Source of the DNA: Micromussa lordhowensis
Lineage: Eukaryota; Cnidaria; Anthozoa; Scleractinia; Lobophylliidae
NCBI GenBank assembly: GCA_964020085.1
Contig: CAXHUQ010000504.1
Location: forward strand, 84,001-148,000
Length of the DNA: 64,000 nt
Direction: 5' to 3'
Below the pieces are notes generated by a model that worked only from the letters and a program-made list of their open reading frames with translations, was not told where the DNA came from and searched no databases. Position 1 is the first letter of the stretch; the number at the start of each line of letters is the position of its first letter. This document shows positions 1 to 13,668 of this stretch, in pieces. The position numbers and the translations under genes are program-made.

Positions 1-253
1 ATGCGAAGTATCGGAGCTGCGCAAAATCTCGCACTATGCTAATCAGCCCGGCAGATCCCCAGGCGTGGCCGGCTGGCTCCCTAGTTAGCCGAGCTTGACG
101 CGTGTCGCAACTTGGCAAACTAATGGCACCAAAGCACTCCTGGGGTCGGTCCGGGTCCACATGCAAAGTTTCGGAGCTGCGCGAAATCTCGCACTATGCT
201 AACCAGCCCGTTTGCTAATTAGCCCAACTTTGCGCGCGTCGCAACTTTGCAAA

Positions 254-547
254 CTAATACCACCAAAGCACTCCCGGGGTCGGTCCAGGTCCAAATGCGA
301 AGTATCGGAGCTGCGCAAAATCTCGCACTATGCTAATCAGCCCGGCAGATCCGCAGGCGAGGCCGGCTGGCTCCCTAGTTAGCCGAGCTTGACGCGTGTC
401 GCAACTTGGCAAACTAATGGCACCAAAGCACTCCTGGGGTCGGTCCGGGTCCACATGCAAAGTTTCGGAGCTGCGCGAAATCTCGCACTATGCTAACCAG
501 CCCGTTTGCTAATTAGCCCAACTTTGCGCGCGTCGCAACTTTGCAAA
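254..547. repeat. Representative 294-bp satellite unit (A half 160 bp + B half 134 bp)
   Basis: This is the first complete unit. The A half (254-413) starts ctaataccacc and the B half (414-547) starts ctaatggcacc. The two halves align along their first 90 bases or so (gggtcggtcc, then atgc-aag, then tcggagctgcgc, then ctcgcactatgcta) and again at the end (gtcgcaactt-gcaaa). They diverge in between: A has a segment containing gccggctggc that makes it 26 bp longer, while B has the 10-bp palindrome gctaattagc. Each A half carries CCCGGG and ACGCGT and each B half carries GCGCGC, so restriction digestion at these sites would give a 294-bp ladder. By hand count the A half is about 59% GC and the B half about 54%. 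Confidence 0.93.
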
Positions 548-3500
548 CTAATACCACCAAAGCACTCCCGGGGTCGGTCCGGGTCCAAATGCGAAGTATC
601 GGAGCTGCGCAAAATCTCGCACTATGCTAATCAGCCCGGCAGATCCCCAGGCGTGGCCGGCTGGCTCCCTAGTTAGCCGAGCTTGACGCGTGTCGCAACT
701 TGGCAAACTAATGGCACCAAAGCACTCCTGGGGTCGGTCCGGGTCCACATGCAAAGTTTCGGAGCTGCGCGAAATCTCGCACTATGCTAACCAGCCCGTT
801 TGCTAATTAGCCCAACTTTGCGCGCGTCGCAACTTTGCAAACTAATACCACCAAAGCACTCCCGGGGTCGGTCCAGGTCCAAATGCGAAGTATCGGAGCT
901 GCGCAAAATCTCGCACTATGCTAATCAGCCCGGCAGATCCGCAGGCGTGGCCGGCTGGCTCCCTAGTTAGCCGAGCTTGACGCGTGTCGCAACTTGGCAA
1001 ACTAATGGCACCAAACCACTCCTGGGGTCGGTCCGGGTCCACATGCAAAGTTTCGGAGCTGCGCGAAATCTCGCACTATGCTAACCAGCCCGTTTGCTAA
1101 TTAGCCCAACTTTGCGCGCGTCGCAACTTTGCAAACTAATACCACCAGAGCACTCCCGGGGTCGGTCCGGGTCCAAATGCGAAGTATCGGAGCTGAGCAA
1201 AATCTCGCACTATGCTAATCAGCCCGGCAGATCCCCAGGCGTGGCCGGCTGGCTCCCTAGTTAGCCGAGCTTGACGCGTGTCGCAACTTGGCAAACTAAT
1301 GGCACCAAAGCACTCCTGGGGTCGGTCCGGGTCCACATGCAAAGTTTCGGAGCTGCGCGAAATCTCGCACTATGCTAACCAGCCCGTTTGCTAATTAGCC
1401 CAACTTTGCGCGCGTCGCAACTTTGCAAACTAATACCACCAAAGCACTCCCGGGGTCGGTCCAGGTCCAAATGCGAAGTATCGGAGCTGCGCAAAATCTC
1501 GCACTATGCTAATCAGCCCGGCAGATCCGCAGGCGTGGCCGGCTGGCTCCCTAGTTAGCCGAGCTTGACGCGTGTCGCAACTTGGCAAACTAATGGCACC
1601 AAACCACTCCTGGGGTCGGTCCGGGTCCACATGCAAAGTTTCGGAGCTGCGCGAAATCTCGCACTATGCTAACCAGCCCGTTTGCTAATTAGCCCAACTT
1701 TGCGCGCGTCGCAACTTTGCAAACTAATACCACCAGAGCACTCCCGGGGTCGGTCCGGGTCCAAATGCGAAGTATCGGAGCTGCGCAAAATCTCGCACTA
1801 TGCTAATCAGCCCGGCAGATCCCCAGGCGTGGCCGGCTGGCTCCCTAGTTAGCCGAGCTTGACGCGTGTCGCAACTTGGCAAACTAATGGCACCAAAGCA
1901 CTCCTGGGGTCGGTCCGGGTCCACATGCAAAGTTTCGGAGCTGCGCGAAATCTCGCACTATGCTAACCAGCCCGTTTGCTAATTAGCCCAACTTTGCGCG
2001 CGTCGCAACTTTGCAAACTAATACCACCAGAGCACTCCCGGGGTCGGTCCGGGTCCAAATGCGAAGTATCGGAGCTGCGCAAAATCTCGCACTATGCTAA
2101 TCAGCCCGGCAGATCCCCAGGCGTGGCCGGCTGACTCCCTAGTTAGCCGAGCTTGACGCGTGTCGCAACTTGGCAAACTAATGGCACCAAAGCACTCCTG
2201 GGGTCGGTCCGGGTCCACATGCAAAGTTTCGGAGCTGCGTGAAATCTCACACTATGCTAACCAGCCCGTTTGCTAATTAGCCCAACTTTGCGCGCGTCGC
2301 AACTTTGCAAACTAATACCACCAAAGCACTCCCGGGGTCGGTCCAGGTCCAAATGCGAAGTATCGGAGCTGCGCAAAATCTCGCACTATGCTAATCAGCC
2401 CGGCAGATCCGCAGGCGTGGCCGGCTGGCTCCCTAGTTAGCCGAGCTTGACGCGTGTCGCAACTTGGCAAACTAATGGCACCAAAGCACTCCTGGGGTCG
2501 GTCCGGGTCCACATGCAAAGTTTCGGAGCTGCGCGAAATCTCGCACTATGCTAACCAGCCCATTTGCTAATTAGCCCAACTTTGCGCGCGTCGCAACTTT
2601 GCAAACTAATACCACCAAAGCACTCCCGGGGTCGGTCCGGGTCCAAATGCGAAGTATCGGAGCTGCGCAAAATCTCGCACTATGCTAATCAGCCCGGCAG
2701 ATCCCCAGGCGTGGCCGGCTGGCTCCCTAGTTAGCCGAGCTTGACGCGTGTCGCAACTTGGCAAACTAATGGCACCAAAGCACTCCTGGGGTCGGTCCGG
2801 GTCCACATGCAAAGTTTCGGAGCTGCGCGAAATCTCGCACTATGCTAACCAGCCCGTTGGCTAATTAGCCCAACTTTGCGCGCGTCGCAACTTTGCAAAC
2901 TAATACCACCAAAGCACTCCCGGGGTCGGTCCAGGTCCAAATGCGAAGTATCGGAGCTGCGCAAAATCTCGCACTATGCTAATCAGCCCGGCAGATCCGC
3001 AGGCGTGGCCGGCTGGCTCCCTAGTTAGCCGAGCTTGACGCGTGTCGCAACTTGGCAAACTAATGGCACCAAAGCACTCCTGGGGTCGGTCCGGGTCCAC
3101 ATGCAAAGTTTCGGAGCTGCGCGAAATCTCGCACTATGCTAACCAGCCCGTTTGCTAATTAGCCCAACTTTGCGCGCGTCGCAACTTTGCAAACTAATAC
3201 CACCAGAGCACTCCCGGGGTCGGTCCGGGTCCAAATGCGAAGTATCGGAGCTGCGCAAAATCTCGCACTATGCTAATCAGCCCGGCAGATCCCCAGGCGT
3301 GGCCGGCTGACTCCCTAGTTAGCCGAGCTTGACGCGTGTCGCAACTTGGCAAACTAATGGCACCAAAGCACTCCTGGGGTCGGTCCGGGTCCACATGCAA
3401 AGTTTCGGAGCTGCGTGAAATCTCACACTATGCTAACCAGCCCGTTTGCTAATTAGCCCAACTTTGCGCGCGTCGCAACTTTGCAAACTAATACCACCAA

Positions 3501-6500
3501 AGCACTCCCGGGGTCGGTCCAGGTCCAAATGCGAAGTATCGGAGCTGCGCAAAATCTCGCACTATGCTAATCAGCCCGGCAGATCCGCAGGCGTGGCCGG
3601 CTGGCTCCCTAGTTAGCCGAGCTTGACGCGTGTCGCAACTTGGCAAACTAATGGCACCAAAGCACTCCTGGGGTCGGTCCGGGTCCACATGCAAAGTTTC
3701 GGAGCTGCGCGAAATCTCGCACTATGCTAACCAGCCCATTTGCTAATTAGCCCAACTTTGCGCGCGTCGCAACTTTGCAAACTAATACCACCAAAGCACT
3801 CCCGGGGTCGGTCCGGGTCCAAATGCGAAGTATCGGAGCTGCGCAAAATCTCGCACTATGCTAATCAGCCCGGCAGATCCCCAGGCGTGGCCGGCTGGCT
3901 CCCTAGTTAGCCGAGCTTGACGCGTGTCGCAACTTGGCAAACTAATGGCACCAAAGCACTCCTGGGGTCGGTCCGGGTCCACATGCAAAGTTTCGGAGCT
4001 GCGCGAAATCTCGCACTATGCTAACCAGCCCGTTGGCTAATTAGCCCAACTTTGCGCGCGTCGCAACTTTGCAAACTAATACCACCAAAGCACTCCCGGG
4101 GTCGGTCCAGGTCCAAATGCGAAGTATCGGAGCTGCGCAAAATCTCGCACTATGCTAATCAGCCCGGCAGATCCGCAGGCGTGGCCGGCTGGCTCCCTAG
4201 TTAGCCGAGCTTGACGCGTGTCGCAACTTGGCAAACTAATGGCACCAAACCACTCCTGGGGTCGGTCCGGGTCCACATGCAAAGTTTCGGAGCTGCGCGA
4301 AATCTCGCACTATGCTAACCAGCCCGTTTGCTAATTAGCCCAACTTTGCGCGCGTCGCAACTTTGCAAACTAATACCACCAGAGCACTCCCGGGGTCGGT
4401 CCGGGTCCAAATGCGAAGTATCGGAGCTGCGCAAAATCTCGCACTATGCTAATCAGCCCGGCAGATCCCCAGGCGTGGCCGGCTGGCTCCCTAGTTAGCC
4501 GAGCTTGACGCGTGTCGCAACTTGGCAAACTAATGGCACCAAAGCACTCCTGGGGTCGGTCCGGGTCCACATGCAAAGTTTCGGAGCTGCGCGAAATCTC
4601 GCACTATGCTAACCAGCCCGTTTGCTAATTAGCCCAACTTTGCGCGCGTCGCAACTTTGCAAACTAATACCACCAGAGCACTCCCGGGGTCGGTCCGGGT
4701 CCAAATGCGAAGTATCGGAGCTGCGCAAAATCTCGCACTATGCTAATCAGCCCGGCAGATCCCCAGGCGTGGCCGGCTGACTCCCTAGTTAGCCGAGCTT
4801 GACGCGTGTCGCAACTTGGCAAACTAATGGCACCAAAGCACTCCTGGGGTCGGTCCGGGTCCACATGCAAAGTTTCGGAGCTGCGTGAAATCTCACACTA
4901 TGCTAACCAGCCCGTTTGCTAATTAGCCCAACTTTGCGCGCGTCGCAACTTTGCAAACTAATACCACCAAAGCACTCCCGGGGTCGGTCCAGGTCCAAAT
5001 GCGAAGTATCGGAGCTGCGCAAAATCTCGCACTATGCTAATCAGCCCGGCAGATCCGCAGGCGTGGCCGGCTGGCTCCCTAGTTAGCCGAGCTTGACGCG
5101 TGTCGCAACTTGGCAAACTAATGGCACCAAAGCACTCCTGGGGTCGGTCCGGGTCCACATGCAAAGTTTCGGAGCTGCGCGAAATCTCGCACTATGCTAA
5201 CCAGCCCATTTGCTAATTAGCCCAACTTTGCGCGCGTCGCAACTTTGCAAACTAATACCACCAAAGCACTCCCGGGGTCGGTCCGGGTCCAAATGCGAAG
5301 TATCGGAGCTGCGCAAAATCTCGCACTATGCTAATCAGCCCGGCAGATCCCCAGGCGTGGCCGGCTGGCTCCCTAGTTAGCCGAGCTTGACGCGTGTCGC
5401 AACTTGGCAAACTAATGGCACCAAAGCACTCCTGGGGTCGGTCCGGGTCCACATGCAAAGTTTCGGAGCTGCGCGAAATCTCGCACTATGCTAACCAGCC
5501 CGTTGGCTAATTAGCCCAACTTTGCGCGCGTCGCAACTTTGCAAACTAATACCACCAAAGCACTCCCGGGGTCGGTCCGGGTCCAAATGCGAAGTATCGG
5601 AGCTGCGCAAAATCTCGCACTATGCTAATCAGCCCGGCAGATCCCCAGGCGTGGCCGGCTGGCTCCCTAGTTAGCCGAGCTTGACGCGTGTCGCAACTTG
5701 GCAAACTAATGGCACCAAAGCTATCCTGGGGTCGGTCCGGGTCCACATGCAAAGTTTCGGAGCTGCGCGAAATCTCGCACTATGCTAACCAGCCCGTTTG
5801 CTAATTAGCCCAACTTTGCGCGCGTCGCAACTTTGCAAACTAATACCACCAGAGCACTCCCGGGGTCGGTCCGGGTCCAAATGCGAAGTATCGGAGCTGC
5901 GCAAAATCTCGCACTATGCTAATCAGCCCGGCAGATCCCCAGGCGTGGCCGGCTGGCTCCCTAGTTAGCCGAGCTTGACGCGTGTCGCAACTTGGCAAAC
6001 TAATGGCACCAAAGCACTCCTGGGGTCGGTCCGGGTCCACATGCAAAGTTTCGGAGCTGCGCGAAATCTCGCACTATGCTAACCAGCCCGTTTGCTAATT
6101 AGCCCAACTTTGCGCGCGTCGCAACTTTGCAAACTAATACCACCAGAGCACTCCCGGGGTCGGTCCGGGTCCAAATGCGAAGTATCGGAGCTGCGCAAAA
6201 TCTCGCACTATGCTAATCAGCCCGGCAGATCCCCAGGCGTGGCCGGCTGGCTCCCTAGTTAGCCGAGCTTGACGCGTGTCGCAACTTGGCAAACTAATGG
6301 CACCAAAGCACTCCTGGGGTCGGTCCGGGTCCACATGCAAAGTTTCGGAGCTGCGCGAAATCTCGCACTATGCTAACCAGCCCGTTTGCTAATTAGCCCA
6401 ACTTTGCGCGCGTCGCAACTTTGCAAACTAATACCACCAGAGCACTCCCGGGGTCGGTCCGGGTCCAAATGCGAAGTATCGGAGCTGCGCAAAATCTCGC

Positions 6501-9500
6501 ACTATGCTAATCAGCCCGGCAGATCCCCAGGCGTGGCCGGCTGACTCCCTAGTTAGCCGAGCTTGACGCGTGTCGCAACTTGGCAAACTAATGGCACCAA
6601 AGCACTCCTGGGGTCGGTCCGGGTCCACATGCAAAGTTTCGGAGCTGCGTGAAATCTCACACTATGCTAACCAGCCCGTTTGCTAATTAGCCCAACTTTG
6701 CGCGCGTCGCAACTTTGCAAACTAATACCACCAAAGCACTCCCGGGGTCGGTCCAGGTCCAAATGCGAAGTATCGGAGCTGCGCAAAATCTCGCACTATG
6801 CTAATCAGCCCGGCAGATCCGCAGGCGTGGCCGGCTGGCTCCCTAGTTAGCCGAGCTTGACGCGTGTCGCAACTTGGCAAACTAATGGCACCAAAGCACT
6901 CCTGGGGTCGGTCCGGGTCCACATGCAAAGTTTCGGAGCTGCGCGAAATCTCGCACTATGCTAACCAGCCCATTTGCTAATTAGCCCAACTTTGCGCGCG
7001 TCGCAACTTTGCAAACTAATACCACCAAAGCACTCCCGGGGTCGGTCCGGGTCCAAATGCGAAGTATCGGAGCTGCGCAAAATCTCGCACTATGCTAATC
7101 AGCCCGGCAGATCCCCAGGCGTGGCCGGCTGGCTCCCTAGTTAGCCGAGCTTGACGCGTGTCGCAACTTGGCAAACTAATGGCACCAAAGCACTCCTGGG
7201 GTCGGTCCGGGTCCACATGCAAAGTTTCGGAGCTGCGCGAAATCTCGCACTATGCTAACCAGCCCGTTGGCTAATTAGCCCAACTTTGCGCGCGTCGCAA
7301 CTTTGCAAACTAATACCACCAAAGCACTCCCGGGGTCGGTCCGGGTCCAAATGCGAAGTATCGGAGCTGCGCAAAATCTCGCACTATGCTAATCAGCCCG
7401 GCAGATCCCCAGGCGTGGCCGGCTGGCTCCCTAGTTAGCCGAGCTTGACGCGTGTCGCAACTTGGCAAACTAATGGCACCAAAGCTATCCTGGGGTCGGT
7501 CCGGGTCCACATGCAAAGTTTCGGAGCTGCGCGAAATCTCGCACTATGCTAACCAGCCCGTTTGCTAATTAGCCCAACTTTGCGCGCGTCGCAACTTTGC
7601 AAACTAATACCACCAGAGCACTCCCGGGGTCGGTCCGGGTCCAAATGCGAAGTATCGGAGCTGCGCAAAATCTCGCACTATGCTAATCAGCCCGGCAGAT
7701 CCCCAGGCGTGGCCGGCTGGCTCCCTAGTTAGCCGAGCTTGACGCGTGTCGCAACTTGGCAAACTAATGGCACCAAAGCACTCCTGGGGTCGGTCCGGGT
7801 CCACATGCAAAGTTTCGGAGCTGCGCGAAATCTCGCACTATGCTAACCAGCCCGTTTGCTAATTAGCCCAACTTTGCGCGCGTCGCAACTTTGCAAACTA
7901 ATACCACCAGAGCACTCCCGGGGTCGGTCCGGGTCCAAATGCGAAGTATCGGAGCTGCGCAAAATCTCGCACTATGCTAATCAGCCCGGCAGATCCCCAG
8001 GCGTGGCCGGCTGGCTCCCTAGTTAGCCGAGCTTGACGCGTGTCGCAACTTGGCAAACTAATGGCACCAAAGCACTCCTGGGGTCGGTCCGGGTCCACAT
8101 GCAAAGTTTCGGAGCTGCGCGAAATCTCGCACTATGCTAACCAGCCCGTTGGCTAATTAGCCCAACTTTGCGCGCGTCGCAACTTTGCAAACTAATACCA
8201 CCAAAGCACTCCCGGGGTCGGTCCGGGTCCAAATGCGAAGTATCGGAGCTGCGCAAAATCTCGCACTATGCTAATCAGCCCGGCAGATCCCCAGGCGTGG
8301 CCGGCTGGCTCCCTAGTTAGCCGAGCTTGACGCGTGTCGCAACTTGGCAAACTAATGGCACCAAAGCTATCCTGGGGTCGGTCCGGGTCCACATGCAAAG
8401 TTTCGGAGCTGCGCGAAATCTCGCACTATGCTAACCAGCCCGTTTGCTAATTAGCCCAACTTTGCGCGCGTCGCAACTTTCCAAACTAATACCACCAGAG
8501 CACTCCCGGGGTCGGTCCGGGTCCAAATGCGAAGTATCGGAGCTGCGCAAAATCTCGCACTATGCTAATCAGCCCGGCAGATCCCCAGGCGTGGCCGGCT
8601 GGCTCCCTAGTTAGCCGAGCTTGACGCGTGTCGCAACTTGGCAAACTAATGGCACCAAAGCACTCCTGGGGTCGGTCCGGGTCCACATGCAAAGTTTCGG
8701 AGCTGCGCGAAATCTCGCACTATGCTAACCAGCCCGTTTGCTAATTAGCCCAACTTTGCGCGCGTCGCAACTTTGCAAACTAATACCACCAGAGCACTCC
8801 CGGGGTCGGTCCGGGTCCAAATGCGAAGTATCGGAGCTGCGCAAAATCTCGCACTATGCTAATCAGCCCGGCAGATCCCCAGGCGTGGCCGGCTGGCTCC
8901 CTAGTTAGCCGAGCTTGACGTGTGTCGCAACTTGGCAAACTAATGGCACCAAAGCACTCCTGGGGTCGGTCCGGGTCCACATGCAAAGTTTCGGAGCTGC
9001 GCGAAATCTCGCACTATGCTAACCAGCCCGTTTGCTAATTAGCCCAACTTTGCGCGCGTCGCAACTTTGCAAACTAATACCACCAAAGCACTCCCGGGGT
9101 CGGTCCAGGTCCAAATGCGAAGTATCGGAGCTGCTCAAAATCTCGCACTATGCTAATCAGCCCGGCAGATCCGCAGGCGTGGCCGGCTGGCTCCCTAGTT
9201 AGCCCAGCTTGACGCGTGTCGCAACTTGGCAAACTAATGGCACCAAAGCACTCCTGGGGTCGGTCCGGGTCCACATGCAAAGTTTCGGAGCTGCGCGAAA
9301 TCTCGCACTATGCTAACCAGCCCGTTTGCTAATTAGCCCAACTTTGCGCGCGTCGCAACTTTGCAAACTAATACCACCAGAGCACTCCCGGGGTCGGTCC
9401 GGGTCCAAATGCGAAGTATCGGAGCTGCGCAAAATCTCGCACTATGCTAATCAGCCCGGCAGATCCCCAGGCGTGGCCGGCTGGCTCCCTAGTTAGCCGA

Positions 9501-9661
9501 GCTTGACGCGTGTCGCAACTTGGCAAACTAATGGCACCAAAGCACTCCTGGGGTCGGTCCGGGTCCACATGCAAAGTTTCGGAGCTGCGCGAAATCTCGC
9601 ACTATGCTAACCAGCCCGTTTGCTAATTAGCCCAACTTTGCGCGCGTCGCAACTTTGCAAA

Positions 9662-10114
9662 CTAATACCACCAGAGCACTCCCGGGGTCGGTCCGGGTCC
9701 AAATGCGAAGTATCGGAGCTGCGCAAAATCTCGCACTATGCTAATCAGCCCGGCAGATCCCCAGGCGTGGCCGGCTGGCTCCCTAGTTAGCCGAGCTTGA
9801 CGCGTGTCGCAACTTGGCAAACTAATGGCACCAAAGCACTCCCGGGGTCGGTCCGGGTCCAAATGCGAAGTATCGGAGCTGCGCAAAATCTCGCACTATG
9901 CTAATCAGCCCGGCAGATCCCCAGGCGTGGCCGGCTGGCTCCCTAGTTAGCCGAGCTTGACGCGTGTCGCAACTTGGCAAACTAATGGCACCAAAGCACT
10001 CCTGGGTCGGTCCGGGTCCACATGCAAAGTTTCGGAGCTGCGCGAAATCTCGCACTATGCTAACCAGCCCGTTTGCTAATTAGCCCAACTTTGCGCGCGT
10101 CGCAACTTTGCAAA
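9662..10114. repeat. Irregular 453-bp A-A-B satellite unit
   Basis: An A half (9662-9821) is followed by a second A-like half that begins with the B-type bases ggcacc but turns A-type from ctcccgg onward (switch within about 9829-9842), then by a B half. One G is missing near 10005. It is the signature of misaligned recombination between A and B halves. Confidence 0.88.
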
Positions 10115-11584
10115 CTAATACCACCAAAGCACTCCCGGGGTCGGTCCGGGTCCAAATGCCAAGTATCGGAGCTGCGCAAAATCTCGCACTATGCTAATCA
10201 GCCCGGCAGATCCCCAGGCGTGGCCGGCTGGCTCCCTAGTTAGCCGAGCTTGACGCGTGTCGCAACTTGGCAAACTAATGGCACCAAAGCACTCCTGGGG
10301 TCGGTCCGGGTCCACTTGCAAAGTTTCGGAGCTGCGCGAAATCTCGCACTATGCTAACCAGCCCGTTTGCTAATTAGCCCAACTTTGCGCGCGTCGCAAC
10401 TTTGCAAACTAATACCACCAAAGCACTCCCGGGGTCGGTCCGGGTCCAAATGCCAAGTATCGGAGCTGCGCAAAATCTCGCACTATGCTAATCAGCCCGG
10501 CAGATCCCCAGGCGTGGCCGGCTGGCTCCCTAGTTAGCCGAGCTTGACGCGTGTCGCAACTTGGCAAACTAATGGCACCAAAGCACTCCTGGGGTCGGTC
10601 CGGGTCCACATGCAAAGTTTCGGAGCTGCGCGAAATCTCGCACTATGCTAACCAGCCCGTTTGCTAATTAGCCCAACTTTGCGCGCGTCGCAACTTTGCA
10701 AACTAATACCACCAAAGCACTCCCGGGGTCGGTCCAGGTCCAAATGCGAAGTATCGGAGCTGCGCAAAATCTCGCACTATGCTAATCAGCCCGGCAGATC
10801 CGCAGGCGTGGCCGGCTGGCTCCCTAGTTAGCCGAGCTTGACGCGTGTCGCAACTTGGCAAACTAATGGCACCAAAGCACTCCTGGGGTCGGTCCGGGTC
10901 CACATGCAAAGTTTCGGAGCTGCGCGAAATCTCGCACTATGCTAACCAGCCCGTTTGCTAATTAGCCCAACTTTGCGCGCGTCGCAACTTTGCAAACTAA
11001 TACCACCAAAGCACTCCCGGGGTCGGTCCGGGTCCAAATGCGAAGTATCGGAGCTGCGCAAAATCTCGCACTATGCTAATCAGCCCGGCAGATCCCCAGG
11101 CGTGGCCGGCTGGCTCCCTAGTTAGCCGAGCTTGACGCGTGTCGCAACTTGGCAAACTAATGGCACCAAAGCACTCCTAAGGTCGGTCCGGGTCCACATG
11201 CAAAGTTTCGGAGCTGCGCGAAATCTCGCACTATGCTAACCAGCCCGTTTGCTAATTAGCCCAACTTTGCGCGCGTCGCAACTTTGCAAACTAATACCAC
11301 CAGAGCACTCCCGGGGTCGGTCCGGGTCCAAATGCGAAGTATCGGAGCTGCGCAAAATGTCGCACTATGCTAATCAGCCCGGCAGATCCCCAGGCGTGGC
11401 CGGCTGGCTCCCTAGTTAGCCGAGCTTGACGCGTGTCGCAACTTGGCAAACTAATGGCACCAAAGCACTCCTGGGGTCGGTCCGGGTCCACATGCAAAGT
11501 TTCGGAGCTGCGCGAAATCTCGCACTATGCTAACCAGCCCGTTTGCTAATTAGCCCAACTTTGCGCGCGTCGCAACTTTGCAAA

Positions 11585-12038
11585 CTAATACCACCAGAGC
11601 ACTCCCGGGGTCGGTCCGGGTCCAAATGCGAAGTATCGGAGCTGCGCAAAATCTCGCACTATGCTAATCAGCCCGGCAGATCCCCAGGCGTGGCCGGCTG
11701 GCTCCCTAGTTAGCCGAGCTTGACGCGTGTCGCAACTTGGCAAACTAATGGCACCAAAGCACTCCCGGGGTCGGTCCGGGTCCAAATGCGAAGTATCGGA
11801 GCTGCGCAAAATCTCGCACTATGCTAATCAGCCTGGCAGATCCCCAGGCGTGGCCGGCTGGCTCCCTAGTTAGCCGAGCTTGGCGCGTGTCGCAACTTGG
11901 CAAACTAATGGCACCAAAGCAGTCCTGGGGTCGGTCCGGGTCCACATGCAAAGTTTCGGAGCTGCGCGAAATCTCGCACTATGCTAACCAGCCCGTTTGC
12001 TAATTAGCCCAACTTTGCGCGCGTCGCAACTTTGCAAA
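11585..12038. repeat. Irregular 454-bp A-A-B satellite unit
   Basis: It has the same structure and the same B-to-A switch point as the unit at 9662, so it shares a single origin with that unit and with those at 13215 and 14845. The second A half has cctggcag and cttggcgcg. The latter change removes a plus-strand stop and opens a chance frame of about 60 codons. Confidence 0.88.
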
Positions 12039-13214
12039 CTAATACCACCAAAGCACTCCCGGGGTCGGTCCGGGTCCAAATGCGAAGTATCGGAGCTGCG
12101 CAAAATCTCGCACTATGCTAATCAGCCCGGCAGATCCCCAGGATTGGCCGGCTGGCTCCCTAGTTAGCCGAGCTTGACGCGTGTCGCAACTTGGCAAACT
12201 AATGGCACCAAAGCACTCCTGGGGTCGGTCCGGGTCCACATGCAAAGTTTCGGAGCTGCGCGAAATGTCGCACTATGCTAACCAGCCCGTTTGCTAATTA
12301 GCCCAACTTTGCGCGCGTCGCAACTTTGCAAACTAATACCACCAAAGCACTCCCGGGGTCGGTCCGGGTCCAAATGCGAAGTATCGGAGCTGCGCAAAAT
12401 CTCGCACTATGCTAATCAGCCCGGCAGATCCCCAGGCGTGGCCGGCTGGCTCCCTAGTTAGCCGAGCTTGACGCGTGTCGCAACTTGGCAAACTAATGGC
12501 ACCAAAGCACTCCTGGGGTCGGTCCGGGTCCACATGCAAAGTTTCGGAGCTGCGCGAAATCTCGCACTATGCTAACCAGCCCGTTTGCTAATTAGCCCAA
12601 CTTTGCGCGCGTCGCAACTTTGCAAACTAATACCACCAAAGCACTCCCGGGGTCGGTCCGGGTCCAAATGCGAAGTATCGGAGCTGCGCAAAATCTCGCA
12701 CTATGCTAATCAGCCCGGCAGATCCCCAGGCGTGGCCGGCTGGCTCCCTAGTTAGCCGAGCTTGACGCGTGTCGCAACTTGGCAAACTAATGGCACCAAA
12801 GCACTCCTGGGGTCGGTCCGGGTCCACATGCAAAGTTTCGGAGCTGCGCGAAATCTCGCACTATGCTAACCAGCCCGTTTGCTAATTAGCCCAACTTTGC
12901 GCGCGTCGCAACTTTGCAAACTAATACCACCAGAGCACTCCCGGGGTCGGTCCGGGTCCAAATGCGAAGTATCGGAGCTGCGCAAAATGTCGCACTATGC
13001 TAATCAGCCCGGCAGATCCCCAGGCGTGGCCGGCTGGCTCCCTAGTTAGCCGAGCTTGACGCGTGTCGCAACTTGGCAAACTAATGGCACCAAAGCACTC
13101 CTGGGGTCGGTCCGGGTCCACATGCAAAGTTTCGGAGCTGCGCGAAATCTCGCACTATGCTAACCAGCCCGTTTGCTAATTAGCCCAACTTTGCGCGCGT
13201 CGCAACTTTGCAAA

Positions 13215-13668
13215 CTAATACCACCAGAGCACTCCCGGGGTCGGTCCGGGTCCAAATGCGAAGTATCGGAGCTGCGCAAAATCTCGCACTATGCTAATCA
13301 GCCCGGCAGATCCCCAGGCGTGGCCGGCTGGCTCCCTAGTTAGCCGAGCTTGACGCGTGTCGCAACTTGGCAAACTAATGGCACCAAAGCACTCCCGGGG
13401 TCGGTCCGGGTCCAAATGCGAAGTATCGGAGCTGCGCAAAATCTCGCACTATGCTAATCAGCCTGGCAGATCCCCAGGCGTGGCCGGCTGGCTCCCTAGT
13501 TAGCCGAGCTTGGCGCGTGTCGCAACTTGGCAAACTAATGGCACCAAAGCACTCCTGGGGTCGGTCCGGGTCCACATGCAAAGTTTCGGAGCTGCGCGAA
13601 ATCTCGCACTATGCTAACCAGCCCGTTTGCTAATTAGCCCAACTTTGCGCGCGTCGCAACTTTGCAAA
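13215..13668. repeat. Irregular 454-bp A-A-B satellite unit
   Basis: This is the partner of the unit at 11585 within the 1630-bp tandem duplication. It has the same switch point and the same cctggcag and cttggcgcg markers. Confidence 0.88.

Noticed and set aside
11821..13633. Two plus-strand frames of 60 codons at 11821-12003 and 13451-13633
   Set aside because: They appear only because one base change (cttggcgcg) in a duplicated satellite half removes a stop codon; no coding signal.
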